11,520 nucleotides of DNA from positions 1 through 11,520 of the forward strand of contig JAEEXV010000098.1 of the NCBI GenBank assembly GCA_016287975.1, read 5' to 3'. The DNA comes from Lentisphaeria bacterium. Its GTDB lineage: Bacteria > Verrucomicrobiota > Lentisphaeria > Oligosphaerales > Oligosphaeraceae. This document shows, piece after piece, positions 5,367 through 11,520 of this stretch (position 1 is the first letter of the stretch; each line of letters opens with the position of its first letter). Position numbers and translations under genes: made by a program. The notes under the pieces were generated by a model. The model searched no databases. It was not told the origin of the DNA and saw nothing but the letters and a program-made list of their open reading frames with translations.

Positions 5367-7301
5367 ATGCAAAGAGAATTTCGAGGATACATTCTGATCC
5401 TGCTGGCATTGCTGATGCCGATGCTGTCGTATGCGGGGGGGGAGTTGCCGCCAGCGGAGCGCGAGGCCTTGTCGAAGGTACCGTTTCCAGTTGCGAAATA
5501 CAGTTATCTGGCGAAGGACGCGCCGTTGCGGGAGGTCCTGGCGGCCTTTTCGGCGGCGGAGAACCTGAGCATCATCGTGGACGCGGGGGTGGACCAGGAG
5601 TGGCGGATCGCGGGCGAGTTCAAGGAAGTGCCCGCGACCGAGTTCCTGGCGCGGGTCTGCGCGCTGGGGAACCTGCTGTGGTACTATGACAAGTCGGCCC
5701 TGTATCTCTATCGGGCGAGCCAGGTGGACACGGTGCTGATGGATCTGATGCACATCCACGCGGGGGATGTGCGGCGGATGCTGCGGGAGCTGGGGGTCGA
5801 GGATCCGCGCTTCCCGATCAGCACGACGCACAACGACGAACTGCTGCTGATTTCGGGGCCGCCGCGCTATGTCGCGCTGATCAAGGAACTGGTCGGCAAG
5901 GCCGACCGCCTGCAGCAGCAGCGCTCGGTGCGGGACGAGACGGTGATGATTTTCCGCTTGAAGCACGCGTGGGCGGACGATGTGACGCTGGGCACGGGCA
6001 ACAAGGCGCAGACGGTGAAGGGGGTGGCGACGCTGCTGCGGGAACTTCTGGCGAGCACGCACAGCGCCTCGGCGGCGGTGGGCGGGGCGGAGAAGAAGGG
6101 GGCGCCGAAGAGCGAAGTCGCTGAGGCCCCGAAGAACACGGCGTATGCGAAGCTGGCGCCGCGGACGGTGCCAGGCGCGGAGGGCGAGGAGGAGAAGGAG
6201 GAGACCCTGGAGCGCCGTCCCAGCGAGGTGTCGATCATGGCGGACAACCGCACCAACTCGGTGATCGTGCGGGACGCGAAGGCGATGATGCCGCGCTACG
6301 AGGAGCTGATCGCGCAGCTGGACGTGCCTGTGCGGCTGGTCGAGATCGCGGTGACGGTGCTGGACATCGACCAGGGGGCGATGCTGGACTGGGAACTTCG
6401 GCTGAAGGGGCTGTATGACGGCAAGCACATCCAGGCGGGCGCGGGCATCGACGCGCAGAACGCCTTCCTGCCCTCCGCGGTGACGGGGCTGGGGCTGTCG
6501 GCGGCGACGGTCTTCACGACGAGCAACCTGAACCTTTTGAACAGCATCACGGCGCTGCAGCAGAAGAGCAAGGCGCGGACGATCTCGCGGCCGAGCCTGC
6601 TGACCCTGGACAATATCAGCGCGACCTTGAGCGACACGCACAGCTACCGTTCGAAGGTGGTCGGCAAGGAGGTCGTCGAACTGGCGGAGGTGACGGCGGG
6701 GATGCGGCTGACGGTGCAGCCCAGGATCGTGGATCTGGCGGTGTCTTCGATGCCGCCCCTGGAGGGCGAGAATCCGCCGCCGCGCTATGAGATCTGGATG
6801 ATTCTGTCGATCGAGGACGGCGGCTTCGAGAGCATCACGGTCGACGACATGCCGATGACGCGTTCGAGCACGCTGGACACGCAGGCGGGGGTGCGCGAAG
6901 GGGAGAGCCTGCTGGTGGGCGGCTACATGCACGAGGTGCAGAGCGAGACCAAGTGGGGGATTCCGTGGCTGCGGGACATTCCGTGGATCGGCTGGCTCTT
7001 CGGGGGGACGGGCGTCGAGAAGTCGATGGCGCAGCGGATGTTCCTGCTGACGCCTCGGGTGATAACGCTGGATGTCTCCGCGCTGCCCGAGAAGCAGGCG
7101 GTCAATCTTCGCTCGACGGCGGTCGAGCGCCGGGTGCAGGGGGCGGTGAACGAAGAAAACCGCCAGGGCCGCTACCTGGATGAGACCGCCGAGAAGGCCG
7201 AACGCGAGACCGACAAGCGCTGGAGGGAATACCTGAAGCGCACGGAACGGGACGCGGGCGGCGACCCGCCGCCCAGGGCGGTGACGCCCAGGAAGCCGTG
7301 A
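5367..7301 (+). CDS. sctC: T3SS outer-membrane secretin SctC (YscC/EscC family)
   Basis: The 644-residue secretin forms the outer-membrane ring through which the needle passes. A Sec signal peptide occupies residues 1-23 (hydrophobic core ILILLALLMPML, cleavage after SYA). An N0 domain spans ~38-117 (REVLAAFSAAENLSIIVD). An N1 domain (~118-185) contains the HNDELLLISGPPRYVALI signature, followed by an N3 domain. N3 is split by a Lys/Glu/Ala-rich, probably disordered insert at ~230-286, after which ADNRTNSVIVRD resumes. The membrane-embedded secretin domain runs from ~322 (VRLVEIAVTVLDID) to ~566 (MFLLTPRVI). It includes the conserved SLLVGGY and the hallmark IPWLRDIPWIGWLFGG (532-547). A charged tail of ~78 residues follows, where a pilotin could dock. 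It lies 21 bases after the chaperone, with only a weak ribosome binding site. Confidence 0.95.
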   Translation: MQREFRGYILILLALLMPMLSYAGGELPPAEREALSKVPFPVAKYSYLAKDAPLREVLAAFSAAENLSIIVDAGVDQEWRIAGEFKEVPATEFLARVCALGNLLWYYDKSALYLYRASQVDTVLMDLMHIHAGDVRRMLRELGVEDPRFPISTTHNDELLLISGPPRYVALIKELVGKADRLQQQRSVRDETVMIFRLKHAWADDVTLGTGNKAQTVKGVATLLRELLASTHSASAAVGGAEKKGAPKSEVAEAPKNTAYAKLAPRTVPGAEGEEEKEETLERRPSEVSIMADNRTNSVIVRDAKAMMPRYEELIAQLDVPVRLVEIAVTVLDIDQGAMLDWELRLKGLYDGKHIQAGAGIDAQNAFLPSAVTGLGLSAATVFTTSNLNLLNSITALQQKSKARTISRPSLLTLDNISATLSDTHSYRSKVVGKEVVELAEVTAGMRLTVQPRIVDLAVSSMPPLEGENPPPRYEIWMILSIEDGGFESITVDDMPMTRSSTLDTQAGVREGESLLVGGYMHEVQSETKWGIPWLRDIPWIGWLFGGTGVEKSMAQRMFLLTPRVITLDVSALPEKQAVNLRSTAVERRVQGAVNEENRQGRYLDETAEKAERETDKRWREYLKRTERDAGGDPPPRAVTPRKP

Positions 7302-7312
7302 TCGGGAGGGGG

Positions 7313-7987
7313 CTACTCTCCTGCGGTGGTTTGGGCGGGGGCCTCGGGGAGGGGGACGCGGAGCCAGATGCGCGCGGGGCCTGAGAAGGTGAGCGTGAGT
7401 TCGCCTGGGAGGCGCGGCAGCAGCAGGTCGAGCATTCGGAGTTTCTTGAGGAAGGGGCGGGGACGGGAGGGGCCTTGCCAGGCGGCGAGGGCGCGCGGAT
7501 TGACGCCGAGCGTCTCGTCTTCAGGCAGGTCGATGGGGCGGAGTTCCTGGAGGGCGGCGCAGTAGACGGGGAGACCCTCGTTTCCCGCGTCGAGGTCGGT
7601 CACGCCGATGGCCTTGCGCAGGCTGCCAGGGATGACCTTGAGGAGGTGCCCGCCGCGCCGCCGCGAGGTGGCGTAGCAGAGCAGGGTGTTCGTGACCACG
7701 TGCAGGTCGCCCAGCCTTGGGTCTGGCAGCAGCTGGGTCACGGCGGGGAGGCCCGCGGCACCCAGCCAGCAGCGGCCGTCGAGGAGGGCGCGGCGCATGT
7801 GGAAGCGGTCGGCCTCCAGGGCGCGCAGCGGCCAGGAGTACCACTTTCCAGGGCGGAGGGGCATGCGGGCGGGGGTGACGGTGCCTTTGCGGGCGAGCAC
7901 GGCGCCTGGGCGGTAGACGAAGTCCCACTGCCCATCGAGTTGCAGCAGCCCGTTGTCGAGTCTGAATTTGCCGGGGGAGTTGTCCAT
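7313..7987 (-). CDS. Unrecognised 224-residue protein, opposite strand between sctC and sctW
   Basis: I do not recognise a family. The minus strand reads ATG at 7987 to TAG at 7315-7313. Codon third positions are strongly G/C, and aromatic residues are well spread (LDGQWDFVYRPG, PGKWYSWPLRALEADRFHM). The plus-strand frames here are Gly/Val/Glu-rich shadows, so this strand is the coding one. There is no signal peptide or membrane helix. The middle has strand-like segments (LGDLHVVTNTLLCYATS) and the end is Pro/Leu-rich (LPGELTLTFSGPARIWLRVPLPEAP). It converges on sctC with 11 bases between stops and diverges from sctW over 48 bases. The start codon lacks a ribosome binding site, and a TATATT box ends 6 bases before it, so the message may be leaderless. 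A dyad TTGTCC-N4-GGACAA covers the start. Position suggests a role tied to the T3SS (regulator, chaperone or substrate), which is inference. Confidence 0.7.
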   Translation of the reverse strand: MDNSPGKFRLDNGLLQLDGQWDFVYRPGAVLARKGTVTPARMPLRPGKWYSWPLRALEADRFHMRRALLDGRCWLGAAGLPAVTQLLPDPRLGDLHVVTNTLLCYATSRRRGGHLLKVIPGSLRKAIGVTDLDAGNEGLPVYCAALQELRPIDLPEDETLGVNPRALAAWQGPSRPRPFLKKLRMLDLLLPRLPGELTLTFSGPARIWLRVPLPEAPAQTTAGE

Positions 7988-7995
7988 GCGGACAA
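7980..7995. promoter_or_regulatory. Perfect dyad TTGTCC-ATGC-GGACAA, candidate operator
   Basis: Two 6-base arms (7980-7985 and 7990-7995) form a perfect inverted repeat with a 4-base spacer. It covers the start codon of the minus-strand gene and touches the TATAAT box of the plus-strand operon. A protein bound here would block or activate both genes at once. The site takes the place of a normal -35 element for sctW. The binding factor is unknown. Confidence 0.45.
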
Positions 7996-8001
7996 TATAA
8001 T
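7996..8001 (+). promoter_or_regulatory. TATAAT -10 box for the sctW operon, overlapping a minus-strand TATATT box
   Basis: A perfect -10 consensus would start RNA near 8008 and give a ~28-base leader containing AAGGAAG (8023-8029) before ATG 8036. There is no TTGACA-like hexamer at 16-18 bases; TTGCCG at 7968-7973 is 22 bases away. On the other strand the same A/T patch reads TATATT (7999-7994), ending 6 bases before the start of the minus-strand gene. The two promoters would therefore exclude each other. Confidence 0.55.
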
Positions 8002-8035
8002 CCGGCGATGCGTTTTTCTGTGAAGGAAGTCCTGC

Positions 8036-9253
8036 ATGGACATCGGAACCCTCAATCCATTCCAGACGGCGGCGACGCGGCTTGGCGGCGTGGCGGAGGG
8101 AGCGCGCCCGCAGGAGGCGGGGGAGGCGCGGGAGACGGGGCGGATCGGCGGCTTCCAGGTGCAGACGGAGGTGGATTTGACCTCGTTGCTGGAGGACTCC
8201 ATGGAGGAGGTCTCCCAGATGTTCGAGGAGGACTCGGTCAAGGAACTCGCGGACTGGGAGATGGGGGAGGAGCGGGCGGACGAGAAGCGTTTCGACGCGA
8301 AGATGCAGTTCTGGAACGAGAAGTTCCCCGACATGCCGGATGCCGAGCAGGTGAAGATGCTGCGGCGGCTGCTGCGCAATGCGGGGGGGATGCAGTTGTC
8401 GGAGTTCCTGTACCAGCTGCGGAAGTTCTCGAGCGACGTCTCGCACCAGTTCGCGGCCCTGGACATCCTGGAGGAGATGCTGGAGGGGCGTCCCGAGGAG
8501 TCGGAGCAGGCCGCAGGCGCCCAGAGGGGGAGCGGCGAGCAGGCGCGGCGTCCAGAGGACGCGGCGGCATTGGCGCTGGTGCGGCAGGCTCGTGCGAGCC
8601 TGGAGAAGACGGACGGGGCGGCGATTCGGGTCGGCATCAACCTGGCGGAGGCGCTGAAGCAGTCTGGGGAGCCGCCGGAGCGCCTGCAGCAGATGCGCGA
8701 CTTGTACCGCAGCGAGATCCTGGGGTTCACGACGCCGCAGGAGTGCTACCGTTCGCTGGTGGCGCGGGGAGACGGTTCGCTGAGCAAGGCGCTGGACTTC
8801 CTGCTGCAGTCGTGCCAGGTGGACATGGAGGCGGCGACGCCTTCGACGCCGCCGGAGGAGCTGCGTCGCATCATTCTGGATTTGCAGTGCGTGAATGTGC
8901 TGCGGTTTGTGGTGGAGCGCTTTGATCGGCTGGGGGTGCGGATGGCGAACGAGTTCCAGCAGCCGCTGAATCTGACGGGGGAGACGATCACGGGGCGGGT
9001 GCTGGACTTGACCGAGCTCAACTTCATCGACGCGCAGGCGATGGCGCAGTTCGCGGGCGAGTGCGGCGTCGCGAAGTTGCTGGCGAAACTGGATTTCATG
9101 CGGGAGAGTTCGGCGATTTTCCGTTCGCTCTCGGGGCGGCTGTTCCGTGACGATGAATCCAGGCTTCGGATGCTGGATGCCGCGCAGGAGTACCTGGACG
9201 AACTGGTGCGCGAGGACGAGAAGGAGCGCGAGAAGCAGAAGAACGATGGCTGA
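8036..9253 (+). CDS. sctW: T3SS gatekeeper SctW (YopN/InvE/HrpJ family, TyeA fused)
   Basis: The 405-residue protein starts at ATG 8036 behind AAGGAAG. SctW proteins sit at the cytoplasmic export gate and withhold effectors until translocators have been sent out or the target is touched. The N-terminal ~45 residues are a polar secretion/chaperone-binding region. DLTSLLEDSMEEVSQMFEE (from 47) and a segment with LRNAGGMQLSEFLYQLRKF and DVSHQFAALDILEEML match the helical HrpJ-like core. From ~278 the chain (RIILDLQCVNVLRFVVERFD, ending AAQEYLDELVREDEKERE) resembles TyeA. YopN is ~293 residues and TyeA ~92, and no separate tyeA follows, so this is the fused form seen in InvE, MxiC and CopN. It overlaps the next gene by 8 bases. 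Synteny with yopN makes the call secure. Confidence 0.85.
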   Translation: MDIGTLNPFQTAATRLGGVAEGARPQEAGEARETGRIGGFQVQTEVDLTSLLEDSMEEVSQMFEEDSVKELADWEMGEERADEKRFDAKMQFWNEKFPDMPDAEQVKMLRRLLRNAGGMQLSEFLYQLRKFSSDVSHQFAALDILEEMLEGRPEESEQAAGAQRGSGEQARRPEDAAALALVRQARASLEKTDGAAIRVGINLAEALKQSGEPPERLQQMRDLYRSEILGFTTPQECYRSLVARGDGSLSKALDFLLQSCQVDMEAATPSTPPEELRRIILDLQCVNVLRFVVERFDRLGVRMANEFQQPLNLTGETITGRVLDLTELNFIDAQAMAQFAGECGVAKLLAKLDFMRESSAIFRSLSGRLFRDDESRLRMLDAAQEYLDELVREDEKEREKQKNDG

Positions 9254-9611
9254 GATGGATGTCCCAACCTGGATCCAGCAGGCCGTGCATGGCTTCGGCG
9301 AGGCGATGCAGCTGCGGCATTTTGCGTTGAATGCGCAGGGGGTGGCGGGGGTGCGCCTGGAGACGGGCGCCCAGTTGCGGCTGGAACTGCGCGGGGAGGA
9401 ACTCTGCATGCTGCTCTTGACGCCTGCGGGCGATTCCGTGCGCGAGTTGCAGGAGCTTTTGACGGCGGCGCATCCGCGGCGGCAGCGCGGGCCGTTTCCG
9501 ATGCACGTCGCGTATCGGGACGGGCAGGCGATTCGGCTGGTGAAGCTGGCGATGAGCGCGATTTCGCGTCCGCAGCTGGAGGCCGCGTTCCGTGAACTGT
9601 GGAGTCGTTAG
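9246..9611 (+). CDS. sycN: SycN-like T3SS chaperone of the gatekeeper
   Basis: A 121-residue protein starting at ATG 9246, inside the end of sctW (8-base overlap), or possibly at ATG 9255. It has the class I chaperone layout: an N-terminal Trp-containing helix (VPTWIQQAVHGFGEAM), paired strands (RLELRGEELCMLLLTP), a helix leading to LLTAAHPRRQRGPFP, strands (MHVAYRDGQAIRLVKLAM), and a final helix (QLEAAFRELW). The second half follows Yersinia SycN closely in pattern. SycN with YscB binds the N-terminus of YopN. Placement directly after sctW and before sctX is the order of the yopN-tyeA-sycN-yscX operon. No YscB partner is visible here, so it may act alone or the partner may lie elsewhere. Confidence 0.65.
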   Translation: MAEMDVPTWIQQAVHGFGEAMQLRHFALNAQGVAGVRLETGAQLRLELRGEELCMLLLTPAGDSVRELQELLTAAHPRRQRGPFPMHVAYRDGQAIRLVKLAMSAISRPQLEAAFRELWSR

Positions 9612-9613
9612 CG

Positions 9614-9994
9614 ATGGCGGAGTTGCGTGTCACCCATCCAGTTTCCCTGCAGCAGAACCTGCAGACCTCCGAGTACCAGGCGCGTCAGGCGCAGGGGACG
9701 AATCCAGGTGCGCTGGGGGAGTTGCTGCCTGCGGGCACGACGGTCTCCGAGGAGATTCGGCAGGTCTTCGACCAGGGGCAGAACGTGGACGCGCAGCTGA
9801 TGGCGGAGGTCGTCGCCTCGTGCGCGGATCCCGAGTTGCGCCAGCCCGCCAAGTTCAACGCGGCCCTGCGCCGCACTGCCGCGCGGCTCAAGGAGGGAGG
9901 GACTGCGGAGGGCCGCGCCGCCGCGCGGGTGCTCGACGAACTGCAGCAGGACCAGGACTTGCTGGCCAACTACCGCGCGACCTTGCTGGACTGA
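9614..9994 (+). CDS. sctX: T3SS early-export component SctX (YscX family)
   Basis: The product has 126 residues. ATG 9614 follows GGAG (9601-9604), two bases after the preceding stop; the in-frame GTG at 9599 is less likely. The size matches YscX (~122 residues). The C-terminal helix AAARVLDELQQDQDLLANYR corresponds to the conserved end of YscX, where AAA is followed a few residues on by a QQD acidic stretch and LL. The N-terminal half is polar and Gln-rich, as expected for an exported protein. YscX binds YscY and SctV and is needed for export of early substrates such as the needle subunit. It is found only in Ysc-type systems, so this gene defines the system type. Identification rests on length, tail and position between the sycN-like gene and sctY. 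Confidence 0.7.
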   Translation: MAELRVTHPVSLQQNLQTSEYQARQAQGTNPGALGELLPAGTTVSEEIRQVFDQGQNVDAQLMAEVVASCADPELRQPAKFNAALRRTAARLKEGGTAEGRAAARVLDELQQDQDLLANYRATLLD

Positions 9995-10004
9995 GTTTTC
10001 TGCC

Positions 10005-10325
10005 ATGGATCCCGAATCCCGTCAAATCCTCCTGATGCTGACCTGGCTCTTCGCGCAGTCGGGCCGCGCCGACAAGGCGCTGGTGCTGGCGGCCTCCCTG
10101 CACCGCGCGCTGCCGTCGGACAGCGTGGTGGCGGGGCTCTACGCCAGGCTGCTGCTGGGGGACGCGCGCCCCGACGAGGCGCTGGCGGTCATGGAGCGGA
10201 CGGCGTTTCCCGCCTCCCAGCGGCGCCTGGAGGCCCTGCTGAAGGCGCGGGCGCTGGCGAACCTGGGGCGGCAGCAGGAGGGGCTCGCCGTGTGGCGGGG
10301 CTACCTGGCTGGAAAGGCGAGGTAG
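10005..10325 (+). CDS. sctY: SctX chaperone SctY (YscY family, TPR-like)
   Basis: A 106-residue all-helical protein with tetratricopeptide-like repeats. The helices read LLMLTWLFAQSGRADKALVL, VVAGLYARLLLGDARPDEAL and RLEALLKARALANLGRQQEG, with Ala/Gly/Leu at repeat positions. YscY (114 residues) has the same start (LL..WL...G..erA) and the same three-repeat form. It binds SctX and the cytoplasmic part of SctV. The gene starts 10 bases after sctX with no good ribosome binding site, consistent with coupled translation. Its TAG stop (10323-10325) overlaps the AGGAGG used by the following short frame. Confidence 0.8.
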   Translation: MDPESRQILLMLTWLFAQSGRADKALVLAASLHRALPSDSVVAGLYARLLLGDARPDEALAVMERTAFPASQRRLEALLKARALANLGRQQEGLAVWRGYLAGKAR

Positions 10326-10329
10326 GAGG
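10324..10329 (+). promoter_or_regulatory. Strong ribosome binding site overlapping the sctY stop, far from sctV ATG
   Basis: AGGAGG shares two bases with the sctY stop codon. It lies 41 bases before the sctV ATG at 10371, too far to serve it directly, but exactly 6 bases before a TTG at 10336. Confidence 0.6.
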
Positions 10330-10335
10330 CATCCC

Positions 10336-10374
10336 TTGAATCTCTCGAATCTCTTGGATCTCTTTCTTTCATGA
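10336..10374 (+). CDS. Possible 12-codon leader ORF coupling sctY to sctV
   Basis: TTG at 10336 sits 6 bases after AGGAGG and opens a 12-codon frame (N-L-S-N-L-L-D-L-F-L-S after the start). Its TGA (10372-10374) overlaps the sctV start as ATGA. The sctV ATG has only pyrimidines before it and no ribosome binding site of its own, so ribosomes ending this leader could restart on sctV. The peptide is built from the three 9-base repeats. All elements are seen in the sequence; translation is inference. Confidence 0.35.
   Translation: MNLSNLLDLFLS
10338..10364 (+). repeat. Three tandem 9-base repeats in the sctY-sctV spacer
   Basis: GAATCTCTC, GAATCTCTT and GGATCTCTT follow one another and run into TCTTTC and the sctV ATG. 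Unit length is a multiple of three, so copy-number change would keep the leader frame open. The pyrimidine-rich tract contrasts sharply with the GC-rich coding DNA on both sides. Confidence 0.75.
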
Positions 10375-11520
10375 GCAATGGAATAGCCAAACTTGCGGGG
10401 GGGATGAGCCGTTTCGGCGACATCATCCTGGCGCTGCTGGTGGTGATGATCATCGGTCTGATGATCGTCCCGATGCCAGGGTGGGCGACGGACGGCTTCA
10501 TCGCGACGAACATGGCGATCTCGACGGTGATGCTGATGCTGTCGCTGTACCTGCCGCGTGCGCTGGCCTTCTCGACCTTCCCGTCGATGCTGCTGTTCAC
10601 GACGCTGTTCCGCCTGTCGCTGAACATCACGACGACGCGTCTGATCCTGCTCTACGCGAATGCGGGCGCGATCATCCAGACCTTCGGCGAGTTCGTGGTC
10701 GGCGGCAACTTCGTGGTCGGCGCGGTCATCTTCCTGATCATCACCATCGTGCAGTTCGTGGTGATCTCCAAGGGCGCCGAGCGTGTCTCCGAGGTCGCCG
10801 CGCGATTCACCCTGGACGCGATGCCCGGCAAGCAGATGTCGATTGACGCGGACATGCGCGCGGGGAGCATCACCCAGGAGCAGGCGAGGGAGCGGCGCGA
10901 CGAACTCTCGCGCGAATCGCAGCTTTACGGCGCGATGGACGGCGCGATGAAGTTCGTCAAGGGCGATGCGGTGGCGGGTCTCATCATCACCGCGATCAAC
11001 ATCGTCGGCGGCTTCTGCATCGGAATGCTGATGAAAGACATGGACGCCGCGAAGGCCATCAAGACCTACGCCATCCTGACCATCGGCGACGGTCTCGTGA
11101 GCCAGATCCCCTCGCTGCTGATCTCCATCACCTCGGGCGTCATTGTCACGCGCGTCGGCGGGGAGGACAACAAGCCGCTGGGCGTGGACATCGTGAACCA
11201 GTTCTTCGCGCAGCCGAAGGCGATTTTGCTGGGCGCGCTCATGCTGTTTGCAATCGGGCTGATCCCCGGCTTCCCGAAGCCGCAGTTCTTCCTGCTGGCG
11301 GCGGTCACCGGCTTCATCGGGCTGGGGCTGCTGCGTTCGCAGCGGCAGAAGAAGGCGGCGGAGGAGGCGCAGGCCGATCCGCTTTCGGCGGCGACGGCGT
11401 CGGTGGACGAGGGGAAGCCGAAGCCGCAGGCGGGGCCGGGCAAGGAGGGGGACGCGTTCACGCTGGTGACGCCGCTGATGGTGGACATCGACTCGCGCAT
11501 TCGCAGCCATCTGACGTACC
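10371..11520 (+). CDS. sctV: T3SS export gate SctV (YscV/LcrD/FlhA family), N-terminal 383 codons, cut by window end
   Basis: SctV forms the nonameric inner-membrane export gate that receives substrates from the ATPase and chaperones. The visible part covers the whole membrane domain. The first helix is at ~18-38 (IILALLVVMIIGLMIVPMP), then NMAISTVMLMLSLYL. The conserved RLSLNITTTRLILL follows, then the FHIPEP cytoplasmic-loop signature (ARFTLDAMPGKQMSIDADMR, residues 144-163) and GDAVAGLIITAINIVGG. The DGLVSQIPSLLISITSG segment and two further helices come next. The last ~50 residues are the charged linker into the cytoplasmic domain (RSQRQKKAAEEAQADP onward). Family members have ~700 residues, so about half lies outside. 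ATG 10371 lacks a ribosome binding site; ATG 10404, directly after a run of G, is a possible alternative that would remove 11 residues. Confidence 0.97.
   Translation, partial: MSNGIAKLAGGMSRFGDIILALLVVMIIGLMIVPMPGWATDGFIATNMAISTVMLMLSLYLPRALAFSTFPSMLLFTTLFRLSLNITTTRLILLYANAGAIIQTFGEFVVGGNFVVGAVIFLIITIVQFVVISKGAERVSEVAARFTLDAMPGKQMSIDADMRAGSITQEQARERRDELSRESQLYGAMDGAMKFVKGDAVAGLIITAINIVGGFCIGMLMKDMDAAKAIKTYAILTIGDGLVSQIPSLLISITSGVIVTRVGGEDNKPLGVDIVNQFFAQPKAILLGALMLFAIGLIPGFPKPQFFLLAAVTGFIGLGLLRSQRQKKAAEEAQADPLSAATASVDEGKPKPQAGPGKEGDAFTLVTPLMVDIDSRIRSHLTY

Noticed and set aside
4929..6932. Long minus-strand open frame opposite the chaperone and sctC
   Set aside because: Product is almost entirely Arg, His, Gln, Leu and Pro, the usual mirror of GC-rich coding DNA, and the plus strand holds a clear secretin.
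7299..7325. Bidirectional terminator between convergent sctC and the minus-strand gene
   Set aside because: Only a 4-base GGAG/CTCC pairing is present, with no T-run on either side.
8008..8925. 305-residue plus-strand frame overlapping sctW, starting near the putative transcription start
   Set aside because: Gly/Ala/Arg-rich shadow of sctW without a ribosome binding site.
7988..9409. Upstream extension of the minus-strand frame (7313-9409 read as one 698-residue protein)
   Set aside because: The part beyond 7987 is Arg/Leu/His-rich and lies antisense to the clear sctW and sycN-like genes. The codon pattern and the control region support a start at 7987.
9888..11510. Long minus-strand open frame opposite sctX, sctY and sctV
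   Set aside because: Low-complexity Arg/His/Asp product antisense to a certain sctV; a GC-rich shadow.
1..11520. tRNA, rRNA, CRISPR array, insertion sequence or integrase
   Set aside because: Looked for and not seen. Apart from the 368-bp spacer the window is filled by closely packed genes, with no transposase motifs, terminal inverted repeats or regularly spaced repeats beyond the three 9-base units.

Overview
The window is the middle of a type III secretion system (T3SS) locus from a GC-rich Gram-negative bacterium. Codons are strongly G/C-ending, a secretin gene implies an outer membrane, and nearly every gene matches a known T3SS component or has the shape of one. The gene order sctW - sycN-like chaperone - sctX - sctY - sctV is that of the Yersinia/Pseudomonas Ysc-type gatekeeper operon (yopN-tyeA-sycN-yscX-yscY-lcrD). 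The proteins are too divergent for me to place the host. A PVC-group bacterium or a deltaproteobacterium-like lineage would fit as well as a classical gammaproteobacterium.

Layout. Positions 1-1867 (+) carry the hydrophobic translocators: the C-terminal part of an SctE (YopB/IpaB-like) protein, then an SctB (YopD/EspB-like) protein with an unusual duplicated coiled-coil module. Positions 1868-2235 are non-coding. They hold a likely terminator, two phased GC-rich dyads and a candidate promoter. Positions 2236-4908 (+) are four consecutive, divergent paralogues that look like EspA/SseB-type filament or needle-tip subunits (SctA). They are followed without a gap by a CesT-family chaperone (4905-5345) and the outer-membrane secretin SctC (5367-7301). 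Position 7313-7987 (-) is an unrecognised 224-residue protein on the opposite strand. A 48-bp divergent control region separates it from the gatekeeper/export operon at 8036-11520 (+): SctW (with fused TyeA-like part), SycN-like chaperone, SctX, SctY, and the first 383 codons of the export gate SctV.

How the genes work together. SctC forms the outer-membrane ring. SctV is the inner-membrane export gate. SctX/SctY are the Ysc-type early export pair. SctW with its chaperone holds back translocators and effectors until contact. The SctA-like proteins would form the filament or tip, and SctE/SctB the pore in the target membrane. Promoters appear in only two places (before 2236 and in the 7988-8035 gap), which suggests three expression units: translocators, filament array plus chaperone plus secretin, and gatekeeper/export.

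Most unusual points: the four-gene filament-like array joined to Ysc-type export genes, the unknown antisense gene with an operator-like dyad over its start codon, and a tiny repeat-built upstream ORF that may couple sctY to sctV translation.
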